Source: an uncultured Bacteroidota bacterium (GTDB taxonomy: Bacteria; Bacteroidota; Bacteroidia; Chitinophagales; Saprospiraceae). Taken from it: 18,690 nucleotides of DNA. The stretch spans positions 1 through 18,690 of the forward strand of contig CALGAA010000280.1 in assembly GCA_937952445.1 (NCBI GenBank). Reading direction: 5' to 3'. How positions within the stretch are numbered: position 1 is the stretch's first letter; the number at the start of each line of letters is the position of its first letter. Below the pieces are notes generated by a model. The model did no database searches. It saw only the letters and a program-made list of their open reading frames with translations, and was not told where the DNA came from. Positions 7,717 to 15,029 of the stretch are shown here, piece by piece. A program made the position numbers and the translations under genes.

Positions 7717-8079
7717 TTAATTTCGGAGGAATAAAACAGTCCGGGACCCCAGGCTATCCATCAAATTGAGCATTAACGAATCCTGGGACAGGTGTAGGAT
7801 GTCTATCTCTCTTTTTTCATTTTCAGCAACGGGAATGAGGTGCAATTTGTCGTTTTTTATATAATAATTCCCCTGTTCATATTGCTCTCCTTCAAATTTG
7901 TATTTCGGATACTCGAAGTCCAGTCGAATCCCTTCCGGTAACACATGGGCCATATCCGTTTGATTTTCCTGAATCAGTTTGGCTTCCCATTGACCTTCGA
8001 TAAGGGTCTCAGATTCACTATTGGTACAGGCCAGAAAGGCTAATGTGAGCATCAGAAATAAGAATTTTATGTTTTTCAA
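7717..8079 (-). CDS. Small lipoprotein, lipocalin-like
   Basis: The 120-residue protein begins with a lipoprotein signal peptide (MKNIKFLFLMLTLAFLAC) whose lipobox LAFLAC places the lipidated cysteine at residue 18. The mature part starts with a Ser/Glu-rich linker, followed by IEGQWEAKLI and later YEQGNYYIKNDKLHLI. This pattern is typical of small Bacteroidota lipocalin-like lipoproteins, in which a GxW near the N-terminus starts a beta barrel. Function is unknown; it is probably anchored in a cell-envelope membrane. It converges on the 361-residue gene with only a 5-bp gap, and no terminator hairpin is seen between them. Confidence 0.82.
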   Translation of the reverse strand: MKNIKFLFLMLTLAFLACTNSESETLIEGQWEAKLIQENQTDMAHVLPEGIRLDFEYPKYKFEGEQYEQGNYYIKNDKLHLIPVAENEKREIDILHLSQDSLMLNLMDSLGSRTVLFLRN

Positions 8080-8319
8080 AACAGTTCAGTTTAATCATAA
8101 AATTGGATCAAAGAAAATGCTTTTCCTGGAATATAACGCTTCCCATCCCTGCAAATCTGATACATGACCCGGTGAAACTTTAAGAGACGAATGGTTATGG
8201 GGCTTCTCCAAAATAAATCCGGATCGTGATGAGCGAATACACGACCGGTCGATCGAGGACAGAAGGTTCTTAAAATCAGACTTTATTTTTCCGGTAAACC
8301 ATTAGTAAATTAAAATTTT

Positions 8320-8327
8320 TAATTTTG
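8320..8327 (+). promoter_or_regulatory. Candidate -7 promoter box for dusB
   Basis: TAATTTTG matches the Bacteroidota -7 consensus TAnnTTTG and lies 19 bp upstream of the preferred dusB ATG at 8347. It sits in a strongly AT-rich stretch, and I see no convincing -33 TTTG at the expected distance, so the evidence is the single box and its position. Confidence 0.4.
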
Positions 8328-8346
8328 TAGCCTAATAATCGTGTGT

Positions 8347-9342
8347 ATGGTGCGTATTGGTCAAATTGAAATTCCAGATTTCCCCCTGCTGCTGGCGCCC
8401 ATGGAGGATGTTTCTGATCCACCTTTTCGGGCACTGTGTAAGAAAAATGGGTGCGATCTTATGTTTACGGAATTCATATCAGTGGAAGGGTTGGTTCGGG
8501 ATGCCGACAAGAGTATTCAAAAACTCGATATTTACGACGATGAACGGCCCATTGGCATTCAGATTTTTGGCAGCGATGAGAAACATATGCGGGAAGCCGC
8601 TGAAATCGTGGAAGAGGCCAGACCGGAAATTTTGGATATCAATTATGGATGCCCGGTCAAAAAAGTGGTGAATCGGATGGCCGGGGCTGGAATTCTACAA
8701 GACATTGATCGAATGGTTTCCTTGACTAAGGCGATCGTTGAATCTACCGAGCTTCCGGTCACAGTCAAAACCAGGCTTGGATGGGACGATGAAACCAAAT
8801 ACGTTGTTGATGTCGCGGAACGTCTTCAAGATGTCGGCATCAAAGCGATTAGCATCCACGGGCGAACCAGAAAACAAATGTATAAAGGAGAGGCGGATTG
8901 GACATTAATAGGAAAGATCAAAGAAAATCCCCGAATGCACATTCCGGTATTTGGCAACGGGGATATTGACAGTCCCGAAAAAGCTGTCGAATACAAGAAT
9001 AGGTACGGAGTGGACGGCATCATGATAGGGAGGGCATCGATTGGGAATCCCTGGATATTCAGGGAAATCAAACACTACATCAAAACGGGGAGCCATATGG
9101 CTCCTCCCGGCATACCGGAACGGGTGGAAGCAGCTAAACAACACCTGCGTTTTTCGGTCGAATGGAAAGGCCCCCGGCTTGGTGTCCTCGAAATGCGTAG
9201 ACATTATACCAATTACTTCAAAGGGTTGCCCGGCGTCAAAACGTTTCGACAAAGACTGGTGACGGAATCTGATCCCGAAGTGTTGTATGGGATACTGGAT
9301 GAGATGGAAGAGCATTTTGCGGGCTATGAAATTATGGCTTGA
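8347..9342 (+). CDS. dusB: tRNA-dihydrouridine synthase (DusB-like)
   Basis: This FMN- and NADPH-dependent enzyme reduces specific uridines in tRNA to dihydrouridine. The TIM-barrel motifs are clear: LLLAPMEDVSDPPFRALC near the N-terminus, FTEFISVEGL, the active-site cysteine in INYGCPVKKVV (Cys102 counted from this start), VKTRLGW, ISIHGRTRKQMYKGEADW, and the FMN-phosphate-binding segments FGNGDI and GVDGIMIGRASIGNPWIF. Its 331 residues fit the family. The frame stays open to a GTG at 8341, but the ATG two codons later is preferred. The stop overlaps the cca ATG by one base (TGATG), placing it first in a dusB-cca-FKBP unit. DusB rather than another Dus subfamily is an inference from overall motif style. 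Confidence 0.93.
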   Translation: MVRIGQIEIPDFPLLLAPMEDVSDPPFRALCKKNGCDLMFTEFISVEGLVRDADKSIQKLDIYDDERPIGIQIFGSDEKHMREAAEIVEEARPEILDINYGCPVKKVVNRMAGAGILQDIDRMVSLTKAIVESTELPVTVKTRLGWDDETKYVVDVAERLQDVGIKAISIHGRTRKQMYKGEADWTLIGKIKENPRMHIPVFGNGDIDSPEKAVEYKNRYGVDGIMIGRASIGNPWIFREIKHYIKTGSHMAPPGIPERVEAAKQHLRFSVEWKGPRLGVLEMRRHYTNYFKGLPGVKTFRQRLVTESDPEVLYGILDEMEEHFAGYEIMA

Positions 9343-10820
9343 TGAAGTCGGAGCGTCGGACAAAAGATAGCATAGAGACCATGTCTTATATTGAATTGGG
9401 ATCAAAAGAGAAGGTGTTGTTTGAGAGAATTGCACATGTTACCAGATTGCTCAACACGGAAGCCTATGTGATTGGTGGATTTGTACGGGATCGCATTTTG
9501 GGGCGCGAGAGTAAGGACATTGATATCGTCTGTAAGGATGATGGGATCGAGCTTGCACAAAAATTTGCTGCAGAGGAAGGCCTGGAAGACAGTTTCAAAC
9601 AATATAGTAAGTACGGCGTGGCCATGGTCAGGTGGGGAGATTACGAGATCGAGTTTGTAGGGGCGCGCAAGGAATCATATTCAGCCGACAGTCGAAATCC
9701 TGAAGTGGAAAAAGGGACCCTTCACGATGATCAATTGCGCCGGGATTTCACCATTAATGCACTGGCTTTTTCGGTTCAGGATTTTGATAATCCTGCTATC
9801 ATTGATCCCTTCATGGGTTTATCTGATCTGGAAGAGGGATTGATCCGAACTCCGACCGATCCTTACCGCACTTTCACGGATGATCCACTTCGTATGATGC
9901 GTGCAGTCCGGTTTGCTTCACAATTGAATTTCAAGCTGGAGGAATCCACGAGGAATGCGATCCCAGACAACGTTCATCGATTGAAAATTGTTAGTCAGGA
10001 GAGGTTGACTACCGAGTTCAATAAGATCCTTTGTTCGGATCGGCCCTCGATAGGGCTCGGGTTGATGGAGGAATTGGGTCTGATGGAAGTTATTCTTCCG
10101 GAATTGTCTCAGATGAATCACGTTGAGATCATTCAAAACAAAGGTCATAAAAATAACTTTTACCACACGCTGGAGGTGGTGGATAACGTGGCCCAATCCT
10201 CGGACAATCTCTGGTTGAGATGGGCCGCATTGTTGCATGATATAGGCAAGCCCCGTACCCAACGATTTGACAAAGAACACGGATGGACCTTTCATGGTCA
10301 TGAGGTGGTGGGCGCCCGGATGGTGAGTCGAATATTTAAGCGAATGCGCTTGCCCATGGATCACAAAATGAAATATGTGGCGAAATTGGTGCGCCTGCAT
10401 CTCCGACCAATCGCACTGGTAAGCTCCGAAACATCGGATTCCGCCATTCGGCGACTTTTATACGATGCAGGTGAGGACATTGACGATCTGATGATCTTGT
10501 GTGAGGCGGATATCACTTCCAAAAATGAGTCCAGGGTTCGGACCTATTTAAATAATTATAAGAAAGTCCGCCAAAGAATGATCGAAGTGGAAGAAAGCGA
10601 TCATTTACGAAACTGGCAGCCACCCATCGACGGTCAATTAATTATGGATACATTTGGCATCCGGCCTGGTCCAAAAATTGGCGAAATTAAAACTGCGATC
10701 CGGGAAGCGATTTTGGAAGGCGAAATTGAAAACACATTTGATGCTGCTTACACGTTTATGATTGAAGAAGGTAAAAAATTGGGACTAAGTCCCGTACGTG
10801 AAAATAGATCTGAAGAATGA
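9342..10820 (+). CDS. cca: CCA tRNA nucleotidyltransferase with HD domain
   Basis: This enzyme adds or repairs the 3' CCA end of tRNA without a template. The class II nucleotidyltransferase head shows AYVIGGFVRDRILGRESKD followed by IDIV, with the metal-binding DxD, and RRDFTINAL plus the RTPTDPYRTFTDDPLRMMRA segment in the neck. A C-terminal HD phosphohydrolase-type domain follows, with FYHTLEVVDN and WAALLHDIGKPRT (His-Asp pair near residues 299-300 in this numbering). A head with an HD domain and no CBS domain is usual for Bacteroidota. The ATG at 9342 overlaps the dusB stop; a TTG one codon earlier and an ATG at 9381 are alternatives. Its stop overlaps the FKBP gene start (ATGA). Some relatives act as poly(A) polymerases, but the sequence and neighbours favour CCA addition. 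Confidence 0.93.
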   Translation: MKSERRTKDSIETMSYIELGSKEKVLFERIAHVTRLLNTEAYVIGGFVRDRILGRESKDIDIVCKDDGIELAQKFAAEEGLEDSFKQYSKYGVAMVRWGDYEIEFVGARKESYSADSRNPEVEKGTLHDDQLRRDFTINALAFSVQDFDNPAIIDPFMGLSDLEEGLIRTPTDPYRTFTDDPLRMMRAVRFASQLNFKLEESTRNAIPDNVHRLKIVSQERLTTEFNKILCSDRPSIGLGLMEELGLMEVILPELSQMNHVEIIQNKGHKNNFYHTLEVVDNVAQSSDNLWLRWAALLHDIGKPRTQRFDKEHGWTFHGHEVVGARMVSRIFKRMRLPMDHKMKYVAKLVRLHLRPIALVSSETSDSAIRRLLYDAGEDIDDLMILCEADITSKNESRVRTYLNNYKKVRQRMIEVEESDHLRNWQPPIDGQLIMDTFGIRPGPKIGEIKTAIREAILEGEIENTFDAAYTFMIEEGKKLGLSPVRENRSEE

Positions 10821-11281
10821 AATTAGGAACTTTGAAAATGGCTGGCGCCATGTTATTTCTTTGCATGCTTATGGCTTGCGAAGGCGAACAACAACAGAAT
10901 GTAGATTGGGTATCTGTGGATGATGAAAAAATTATGGATTACCTGGCTGAAAATAATATTTCTGCCGAGAAGCATCCGAGTGGAATTTACTACCGGATTA
11001 CAAAGCAAGGGAATGGGCAGCATCCCAATTCCACCAATATCGTGGTAGCCAATTACACCGGATATTTATTGGACGGAACTGTGTTTGACCAGGGAACAGG
11101 GGCTGAATTTCCGCTGACCAATGTCATCCAGGGCTGGCAAATTGGAATTCCATTGTTATCCAAAGGAGGCTCCGGCCAGTTGTTTATTCCTTCTTACCTG
11201 GCCTATGGAAGTCGGCCGCCTACATCGGCTATTCCACGCAATAGCGTGTTGATTTTCGATGTGGAATTGTTGAATTTTTAG
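10817..11281 (+). CDS. FKBP-type peptidyl-prolyl isomerase lipoprotein
   Basis: The 154-residue protein is a lipoprotein with a signal peptide ending in the lipobox LMAC (Cys21), followed by an acidic and glutamine-rich linker. The FKBP domain occupies about residues 55-154. It shows VVANYTGYLLDGTVFDQ (76-92), VIQGWQIGIPLL (103-114), FIPSYLAYG (123-131) and the closing IPRNSVLIFDVELL. These carry the usual tyrosine, Phe-Asp and tryptophan active-site positions. It is predicted to catalyse prolyl cis-trans isomerisation of envelope proteins outside the cytoplasm. The start overlaps the cca stop by 4 bp (ATGA), so expression is tied to two tRNA-modifying genes without an obvious functional link. 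Confidence 0.92.
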   Translation: MKLGTLKMAGAMLFLCMLMACEGEQQQNVDWVSVDDEKIMDYLAENNISAEKHPSGIYYRITKQGNGQHPNSTNIVVANYTGYLLDGTVFDQGTGAEFPLTNVIQGWQIGIPLLSKGGSGQLFIPSYLAYGSRPPTSAIPRNSVLIFDVELLNF

Positions 11282-11341
11282 TCTAGGGGTGTAGCCAGGG
11301 ATTTTTCATAAATTAAATTCCGGAGTTCTGGGAATCCAACG

Positions 11342-11435
11342 TGGTGCGTCGGGCATTAAGTTCGTGATAGGTATGACGAGGTTATTTATTGTCATGTCGA
11401 AGAAGATAAACTGCGAATGCCCATAGCCACATAAG
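11342..11435 (+). repeat. 94-bp intergenic direct repeat, copy 1
   Basis: The copy starts tggtgcgtcgggca and ends in a shared tail ...atgcccatag, two variable bases, cataag. By hand alignment it matches copy 2 without gaps at about 75 of 94 positions. Copy 1 has a perfect 7-bp inverted repeat, GGGCATT (11351-11357) and AATGCCC (11416-11422), which could pair as a stem around the central part. A 17-codon frame (11373-11426, MTRLFIVMSKKINCECP) is kept in both copies. However, the differences between copies fall almost evenly on the three codon positions, so coding constraint is not supported. Confidence 0.8.
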
Positions 11436-11615
11436 TGTACATTATGCATATATGGGGAGAGGAGAACCAAATCATCTGTCCATCATCGTTAGGTAGACTG
11501 GTTCGTGTTGTTATGGTAAAGGTGTTGGAAGAAGTGGTTGAATTTGAAAAATGCAGGGAAGGACAGGTGCAATCTCGCATGAGAATTTAACCGTGATCAT
11601 CGTAATTGACGACCC

Positions 11616-11709
11616 TGGTGCGTCGGGCACAAGGGTTGTGATTTTTATGACGAGGTTATTTTTTGTCCTATCGAAAAAACTAATCCGCATATGCCCATAG
11701 CTACATAAG
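11616..11709 (+). repeat. 94-bp intergenic direct repeat, copy 2
   Basis: This copy lies 274 bp downstream of copy 1 in the same orientation. The most conserved blocks are the first 14 bases, the central atgacgaggttattt and the end block around atgcccatag. The inverted repeat of copy 1 is reduced here to GGGCA/TGCCC. The equivalent short frame (11647-11700) reads MTRLFFVLSKKLIRICP. I see no transposase gene, target duplication or further copies in the window. Confidence 0.8.
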
Positions 11710-11752
11710 GCTTTAGATAATGAGGATATAGCGAAAGGAATCCGTCAGATGT

Positions 11753-11786
11753 GCCACTAATTTAGTGGCTGCTAGTAGTTTTTTTT
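11753..11786 (+). terminator. Possible weak plus-strand terminator
   Basis: The perfect palindrome GCCACTAATTTAGTGGC (11753-11769) is followed, after 9 bases, by a run of eight T (11779-11786). The gap between stem and T-run is longer than in a standard intrinsic terminator, and the nearest plus-strand gene ends about 470 bp upstream. It could stop read-through toward the receptor gene or be a chance palindrome. Confidence 0.3.
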
Positions 11787-11826
11787 CAAAGAAGTGAGCA
11801 GGCGGTAGGTCAAAAAAAGGAAAAAA

Positions 11827-11866
11827 ATAACCAGCGGCGCCCTTGGAAGAGGCATCCGCTGGTTAT
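11827..11866 (-). terminator. Rho-independent terminator of the TonB-dependent receptor gene
   Basis: Perfect 11-bp arms, ATAACCAGCGG (11827-11837) and CCGCTGGTTAT (11856-11866), enclose an 18-base loop. They begin 5 bp after the receptor stop codon. Read on the minus strand, the second arm runs straight into a T-rich tract (TTATTTTTTTCC and further T). Position, GC-rich stem and T-tract all fit an intrinsic terminator for leftward transcription. Confidence 0.85.
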
Positions 11867-11871
11867 CCATT

Positions 11872-14514
11872 TTATATCTGTAAATTGATACCGAAAATAA
11901 TTTGCCTGAATCCAGAACCGAATACTCCTGAAGTCGCGCGATTCAATCGCGATGACCTGTAAATATCATTGGTCAGATTTTTGGCATTGACAAAGGCTGA
12001 CAATTTGACGTTATTGGCCAGCGTAAAGTTGTAGTTCGCATTTGCGTCAAAACTCAAATGTGAAGGCAATTCGCCGATCGAGCCGTCTGCCGATTCATTT
12101 TTAAAATTGTTATATTCGGTGTATTGCTTACCCATATAATGAGCACTGATTCCGATGGAGAAATCTCCGTAATCATAATCCAGTCCGCCACTAATATTCC
12201 ACCGTGGGGTATAAGGGGCTTCGTAGTCATCCACGCCATCCTCACCAAACTTGATCATGCTTTTTGTGATAAGATCAAAGTCAGATGCCGTCAGTAACTC
12301 ATCGGTGAACACGACTTCACCTCCCGCTCCATCACTCACATACACCTCGTACGCCTGACGGTTTTTCATTACCTTTTCAATGAATTCTGATTTCGTGGCT
12401 GTATTGTGTACCACCTGGGAGAAAAGGTCATTATCCACCAACTCTCCTTCCAGAATCTTAGAATACATTTTGTTGATGTTTGCGAACATTCTTAGATGTT
12501 GCTTTTCGTTTTGATAAAGAGTGGCACCGAGGGCCAGTTCGATTCCCTGAACGTTCACTTTGCCAAGCTGCTGGAACACTTCATTCCTTCCTCCGGCGTA
12601 GAAATTACGGGCAGTGTTATTGAAATAGGTCACCTGACCATCGATCCAATCCACAAAAAACTGTCCTCTCCATCCGATTTCACGGTTCCAACTCAATTCG
12701 GGATCGATATTGATGCTTTCACCGAGCAGTGGGTTACGTACTACGCCATCTTTTTCAACCAAAAATCCAAAGACCTTTGAAGGGGCGATCATTCCCTGAT
12801 AAATACTTCCGTATAAATTACCCGAACCCAAGGTATAATCCAAAGTTAACCCAGGCAATACCTGCGTATAAACGTTGGGTTCACGACCTTGTTTTACGTT
12901 GGTCAAATCCGGATTGGAAGCCGCAGCGATCAAATCCTGCCGATACATATCAACGTGTTCAATGCGCAATATAGGGGTAACGCTCAGTCGATTGAAATTG
13001 AATTCGTTGCGTAGGTACCCATTTACAGAAAACAATTTATACCGAAGATCGATGGTGGTTTCTCCATTCCTGGCCCATCGGCTGACTTCATTACGCAGCA
13101 GTTGATCTTTAAATTGTTCGGCGTGGACATTGACCGAAGCCTCCAATGCATGGGAATTCCCAAATCCATTCCAATCCAGGTTCATCATTTCTTTGAATCC
13201 GGCCACAGTGAAAGTCCATCGGCTATCCGTGGTGCTTTCCAGGCCATTATTCACACGCCCGACAATGACATAATCCTCATCTCCGAAGGATCGTCCCTCC
13301 AGGTAACTGTACCGGTCTCTGAAAATTTCAGGTCCGACATAATCCCGAACTTCTGATGCTTTGACCTTGCTTGTCACTTGTCGCCACCAATCTCGTTCAA
13401 AATCCGACGCATAAATTTTTGACGTGAAACTAAGCCTGGACAGAGGCAACCATTTGTGAATGATGTCCACACCATACCGACGCATGGTAAATTGGTCAGC
13501 GTCCAGGGGATTTTGGTATGGGTCAAGGTCAAATGTAAAAGGGGTTTGCGAAGCCAGGGTGGCCTGATTATCTTCGTATTGGCTGCTCACCTTGAAGTAG
13601 AGTGATTGGTTGTCCGAAAGTTGGGCAAAGATTTTGGCGTTTAAATTCAGCAAGTCAACAGAGGAGTTGTCCTTAAATCCATCAAATCGCTTATAAACAC
13701 CTTCCACCAATGCGCCAAGGTTGTTCCATGTTCCGCCGTACGAAATCAAACCTGTTTGATAATTTCGCTGGCCACCGATCAATTTCACCCGCAATTCGGG
13801 TTTCTGGGGAGGGAGCGCTGTGATGTAGTTGACCGCACCGTACATATTATTGGGTCCGTACCTCAGCATATCCGCACCTTTGTACACCTCGATGGATGTA
13901 AGCCGGTCGCTGATCGGATTGTAATAGGCACCCGGGGCTATATAAGGTGCCGGAGCTGAGGGGGAACCATCTTCCATCAGCAAAACCTTTTTGGACCGAC
14001 GTCCCCATGAACCCCGAATACTGACGTTGGGACGATTTGATAATCCCATATCACCTATGATATTTACTCCAGGAATAAACCTGAGCATTTCTTCGGTGCT
14101 GAGCGGGTTTACTTTCTGCAGGGTAGTTGGATTAATCCGGTAATTACTTCCCTTAAAGTCGGTTTTGAAATTGGTCGCAGATGCACTTACCAAAATTTCG
14201 TTAAGTGTGGTACTTGCCCGCGTCAATGATATCTTACCCACGTTGTACTTGCCGGGACCAACATCAATAATCATCTCTTCGTAACCCAGATATTTGACGT
14301 GTAATTTGTTTATCTGATCCTCTATCGTTTTCTCAAAATACCCCTGATTATCCGTGATGGTCACCTTATGCCCGGGTTCCATAATGATCACCGCTCCAAT
14401 GAGGGGTTGTTGATCTGTGCCGTCGATAATCTGTCCACTGATTAGATTTTGGGCCAGGGCTGGTAGTGAGAAGAAGAAAATAGCTAAAAGTAGTGCGTAC
14501 TTTCCTTTTGACAT
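11872..14514 (-). CDS. TonB-dependent receptor, FecA-like
   Basis: This outer-membrane receptor imports a ligand using TonB energy. From the chosen ATG at 14514 the protein has 880 residues. A signal peptide (MSKGKYALLLAIFFFSLPALAQ) is followed by a carboxypeptidase-regulatory-like domain (LISGQIIDGTDQQPLIGAVI to about residue 105). Next comes a plug domain with NVSIRGSWGRRSKKVLLMED and VYKGADMLRYGPNNMYGAVN, and then a long beta barrel ending FRQIIFGINLQI. The plug wording resembles FecA-type ferric-citrate receptors, but the ligand cannot be deduced. No FecI/FecR-type genes are adjacent. The frame is open 22 codons further to an ATG at 14580. The 14514 start is preferred because it gives a clean signal peptide and because a strong hairpin lies almost against the 14580 ATG. 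A terminator follows the stop. Confidence 0.92.
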   Translation of the reverse strand: MSKGKYALLLAIFFFSLPALAQNLISGQIIDGTDQQPLIGAVIIMEPGHKVTITDNQGYFEKTIEDQINKLHVKYLGYEEMIIDVGPGKYNVGKISLTRASTTLNEILVSASATNFKTDFKGSNYRINPTTLQKVNPLSTEEMLRFIPGVNIIGDMGLSNRPNVSIRGSWGRRSKKVLLMEDGSPSAPAPYIAPGAYYNPISDRLTSIEVYKGADMLRYGPNNMYGAVNYITALPPQKPELRVKLIGGQRNYQTGLISYGGTWNNLGALVEGVYKRFDGFKDNSSVDLLNLNAKIFAQLSDNQSLYFKVSSQYEDNQATLASQTPFTFDLDPYQNPLDADQFTMRRYGVDIIHKWLPLSRLSFTSKIYASDFERDWWRQVTSKVKASEVRDYVGPEIFRDRYSYLEGRSFGDEDYVIVGRVNNGLESTTDSRWTFTVAGFKEMMNLDWNGFGNSHALEASVNVHAEQFKDQLLRNEVSRWARNGETTIDLRYKLFSVNGYLRNEFNFNRLSVTPILRIEHVDMYRQDLIAAASNPDLTNVKQGREPNVYTQVLPGLTLDYTLGSGNLYGSIYQGMIAPSKVFGFLVEKDGVVRNPLLGESINIDPELSWNREIGWRGQFFVDWIDGQVTYFNNTARNFYAGGRNEVFQQLGKVNVQGIELALGATLYQNEKQHLRMFANINKMYSKILEGELVDNDLFSQVVHNTATKSEFIEKVMKNRQAYEVYVSDGAGGEVVFTDELLTASDFDLITKSMIKFGEDGVDDYEAPYTPRWNISGGLDYDYGDFSIGISAHYMGKQYTEYNNFKNESADGSIGELPSHLSFDANANYNFTLANNVKLSAFVNAKNLTNDIYRSSRLNRATSGVFGSGFRQIIFGINLQI

Positions 14515-14582
14515 AACAAGTTGTTTGTGTCTGAAAAAATGATCATTTCCAGACGGTGATATAATATGTTCATGGTTCATGT

Positions 14583-14616
14583 ATTGTTTCGAGCGCTTCT
14601 TTAAGATCGAAACAAT
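14583..14616 (-). promoter_or_regulatory. Perfect 10-bp inverted repeat in the receptor leader
   Basis: ATTGTTTCGA (14583-14592) and TCGAAACAAT (14607-14616) are exact inverted copies separated by 14 bases, which themselves contain CTT/AAG. In the leftward transcript this forms a hairpin ending 2 bases before the upstream candidate ATG (14580) and about 70 bases before the preferred ATG (14514). There is no T-tract, so it is not an intrinsic terminator. An operator or mRNA-stability/translation element is possible. Confidence 0.6.
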
Positions 14617-14899
14617 GAAAGATTACAAGGCAGACCTGGTCAATCTCAATCCCGGGATCAGTATTCCATTTCAGTACGTAAAATGCGTATGCCGTTTTCT
14701 TGTTTATATGGTTATTATCCCTTATCCCCTTGGGGTTGAAGGATCTGACAAAAACAAGCCCGGCAAATGCATTATTCGCATTTAAATAGAACACTCGTGT
14801 GAGCTCTATTGAAATTTATCCCGTCTCCCTGAGCCAATCATGTGGGATCCGGCTTTGCATGACCAAAACCCACAAATGAAAGTCACTTTCTTTCTGGCA

Positions 14900-14907
14900 C
14901 AAATGTA
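14900..14907 (-). promoter_or_regulatory. Candidate -7 promoter box for the receptor gene
   Basis: On the minus strand these bases read TACATTTG, an exact TAnnTTTG match. No good -33 element was seen at the usual distance. If used, the leader before the preferred receptor start would be roughly 380 nt long. Confidence 0.3.
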
Positions 14908-15029
14908 CGAATTATACCCAGTAGGTGCGATGTTGAATTGTTTATTTTTGTAATGTATAGTTAATAATTGTAGTTCTGATTAATAAGATGGAATTCATGG
15001 GAGGATATGTCAAGAAAGGAGCTTCTCTT

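Larger units (their letters stand above)
11282..11871. other. 590-bp intergenic region with repeats and terminators
   Basis: No convincing gene is present. The region holds two diverged direct copies of a 94-bp sequence (11342-11435 and 11616-11709), a short palindrome followed by a T-run (11753-11786), and the receptor-gene terminator (11827-11866). Between the repeats, a 48-codon plus-strand frame (11444-11590) and a 62-codon minus-strand frame exist. Neither resembles a known protein or has start signals, so they are not called. Confidence 0.6.
14515..15029 (-). other. Long leader / intergenic region upstream of the TonB-dependent receptor
   Basis: About 515 bp separate the receptor start from the end of tilS. 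The region contains a perfect 10-bp inverted repeat (14583-14616), an imperfect 13-bp hairpin (14717-14744) and a -7-like box (14900-14907, minus). I compared it by eye with cobalamin, TPP and SAM riboswitch consensus strings and saw no match. No clear intrinsic terminator for tilS was found. Small open frames at 14570-14794 (-) and 14579-14785 (+) overlap each other and are not supported as genes. Confidence 0.5.

Noticed and set aside
11392..11580. 62-codon minus-strand frame in the same region
   Set aside because: Serine/threonine-rich low-complexity translation opposite the other frame and running into repeat copy 1; probably spurious.
11444..11590. 48-codon plus-strand frame between the two 94-bp repeats
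   Set aside because: No start signal, no recognised family, and short; it could be a gene fragment but evidence is insufficient.
11342..11709. Insertion sequence or CRISPR array explanation for the repeats
   Set aside because: Only two diverged copies, no short regular spacers, no transposase and no target-site duplication were seen.
14570..14794. 74-codon minus-strand and 68-codon plus-strand frames in the receptor leader
   Set aside because: They overlap on opposite strands, contain the hairpins, lack start signals and resemble no protein; most likely chance.
14515..15029. Possible cobalamin, TPP or SAM riboswitch upstream of the receptor
   Set aside because: The conserved boxes of these riboswitches could not be found on the minus strand by eye.
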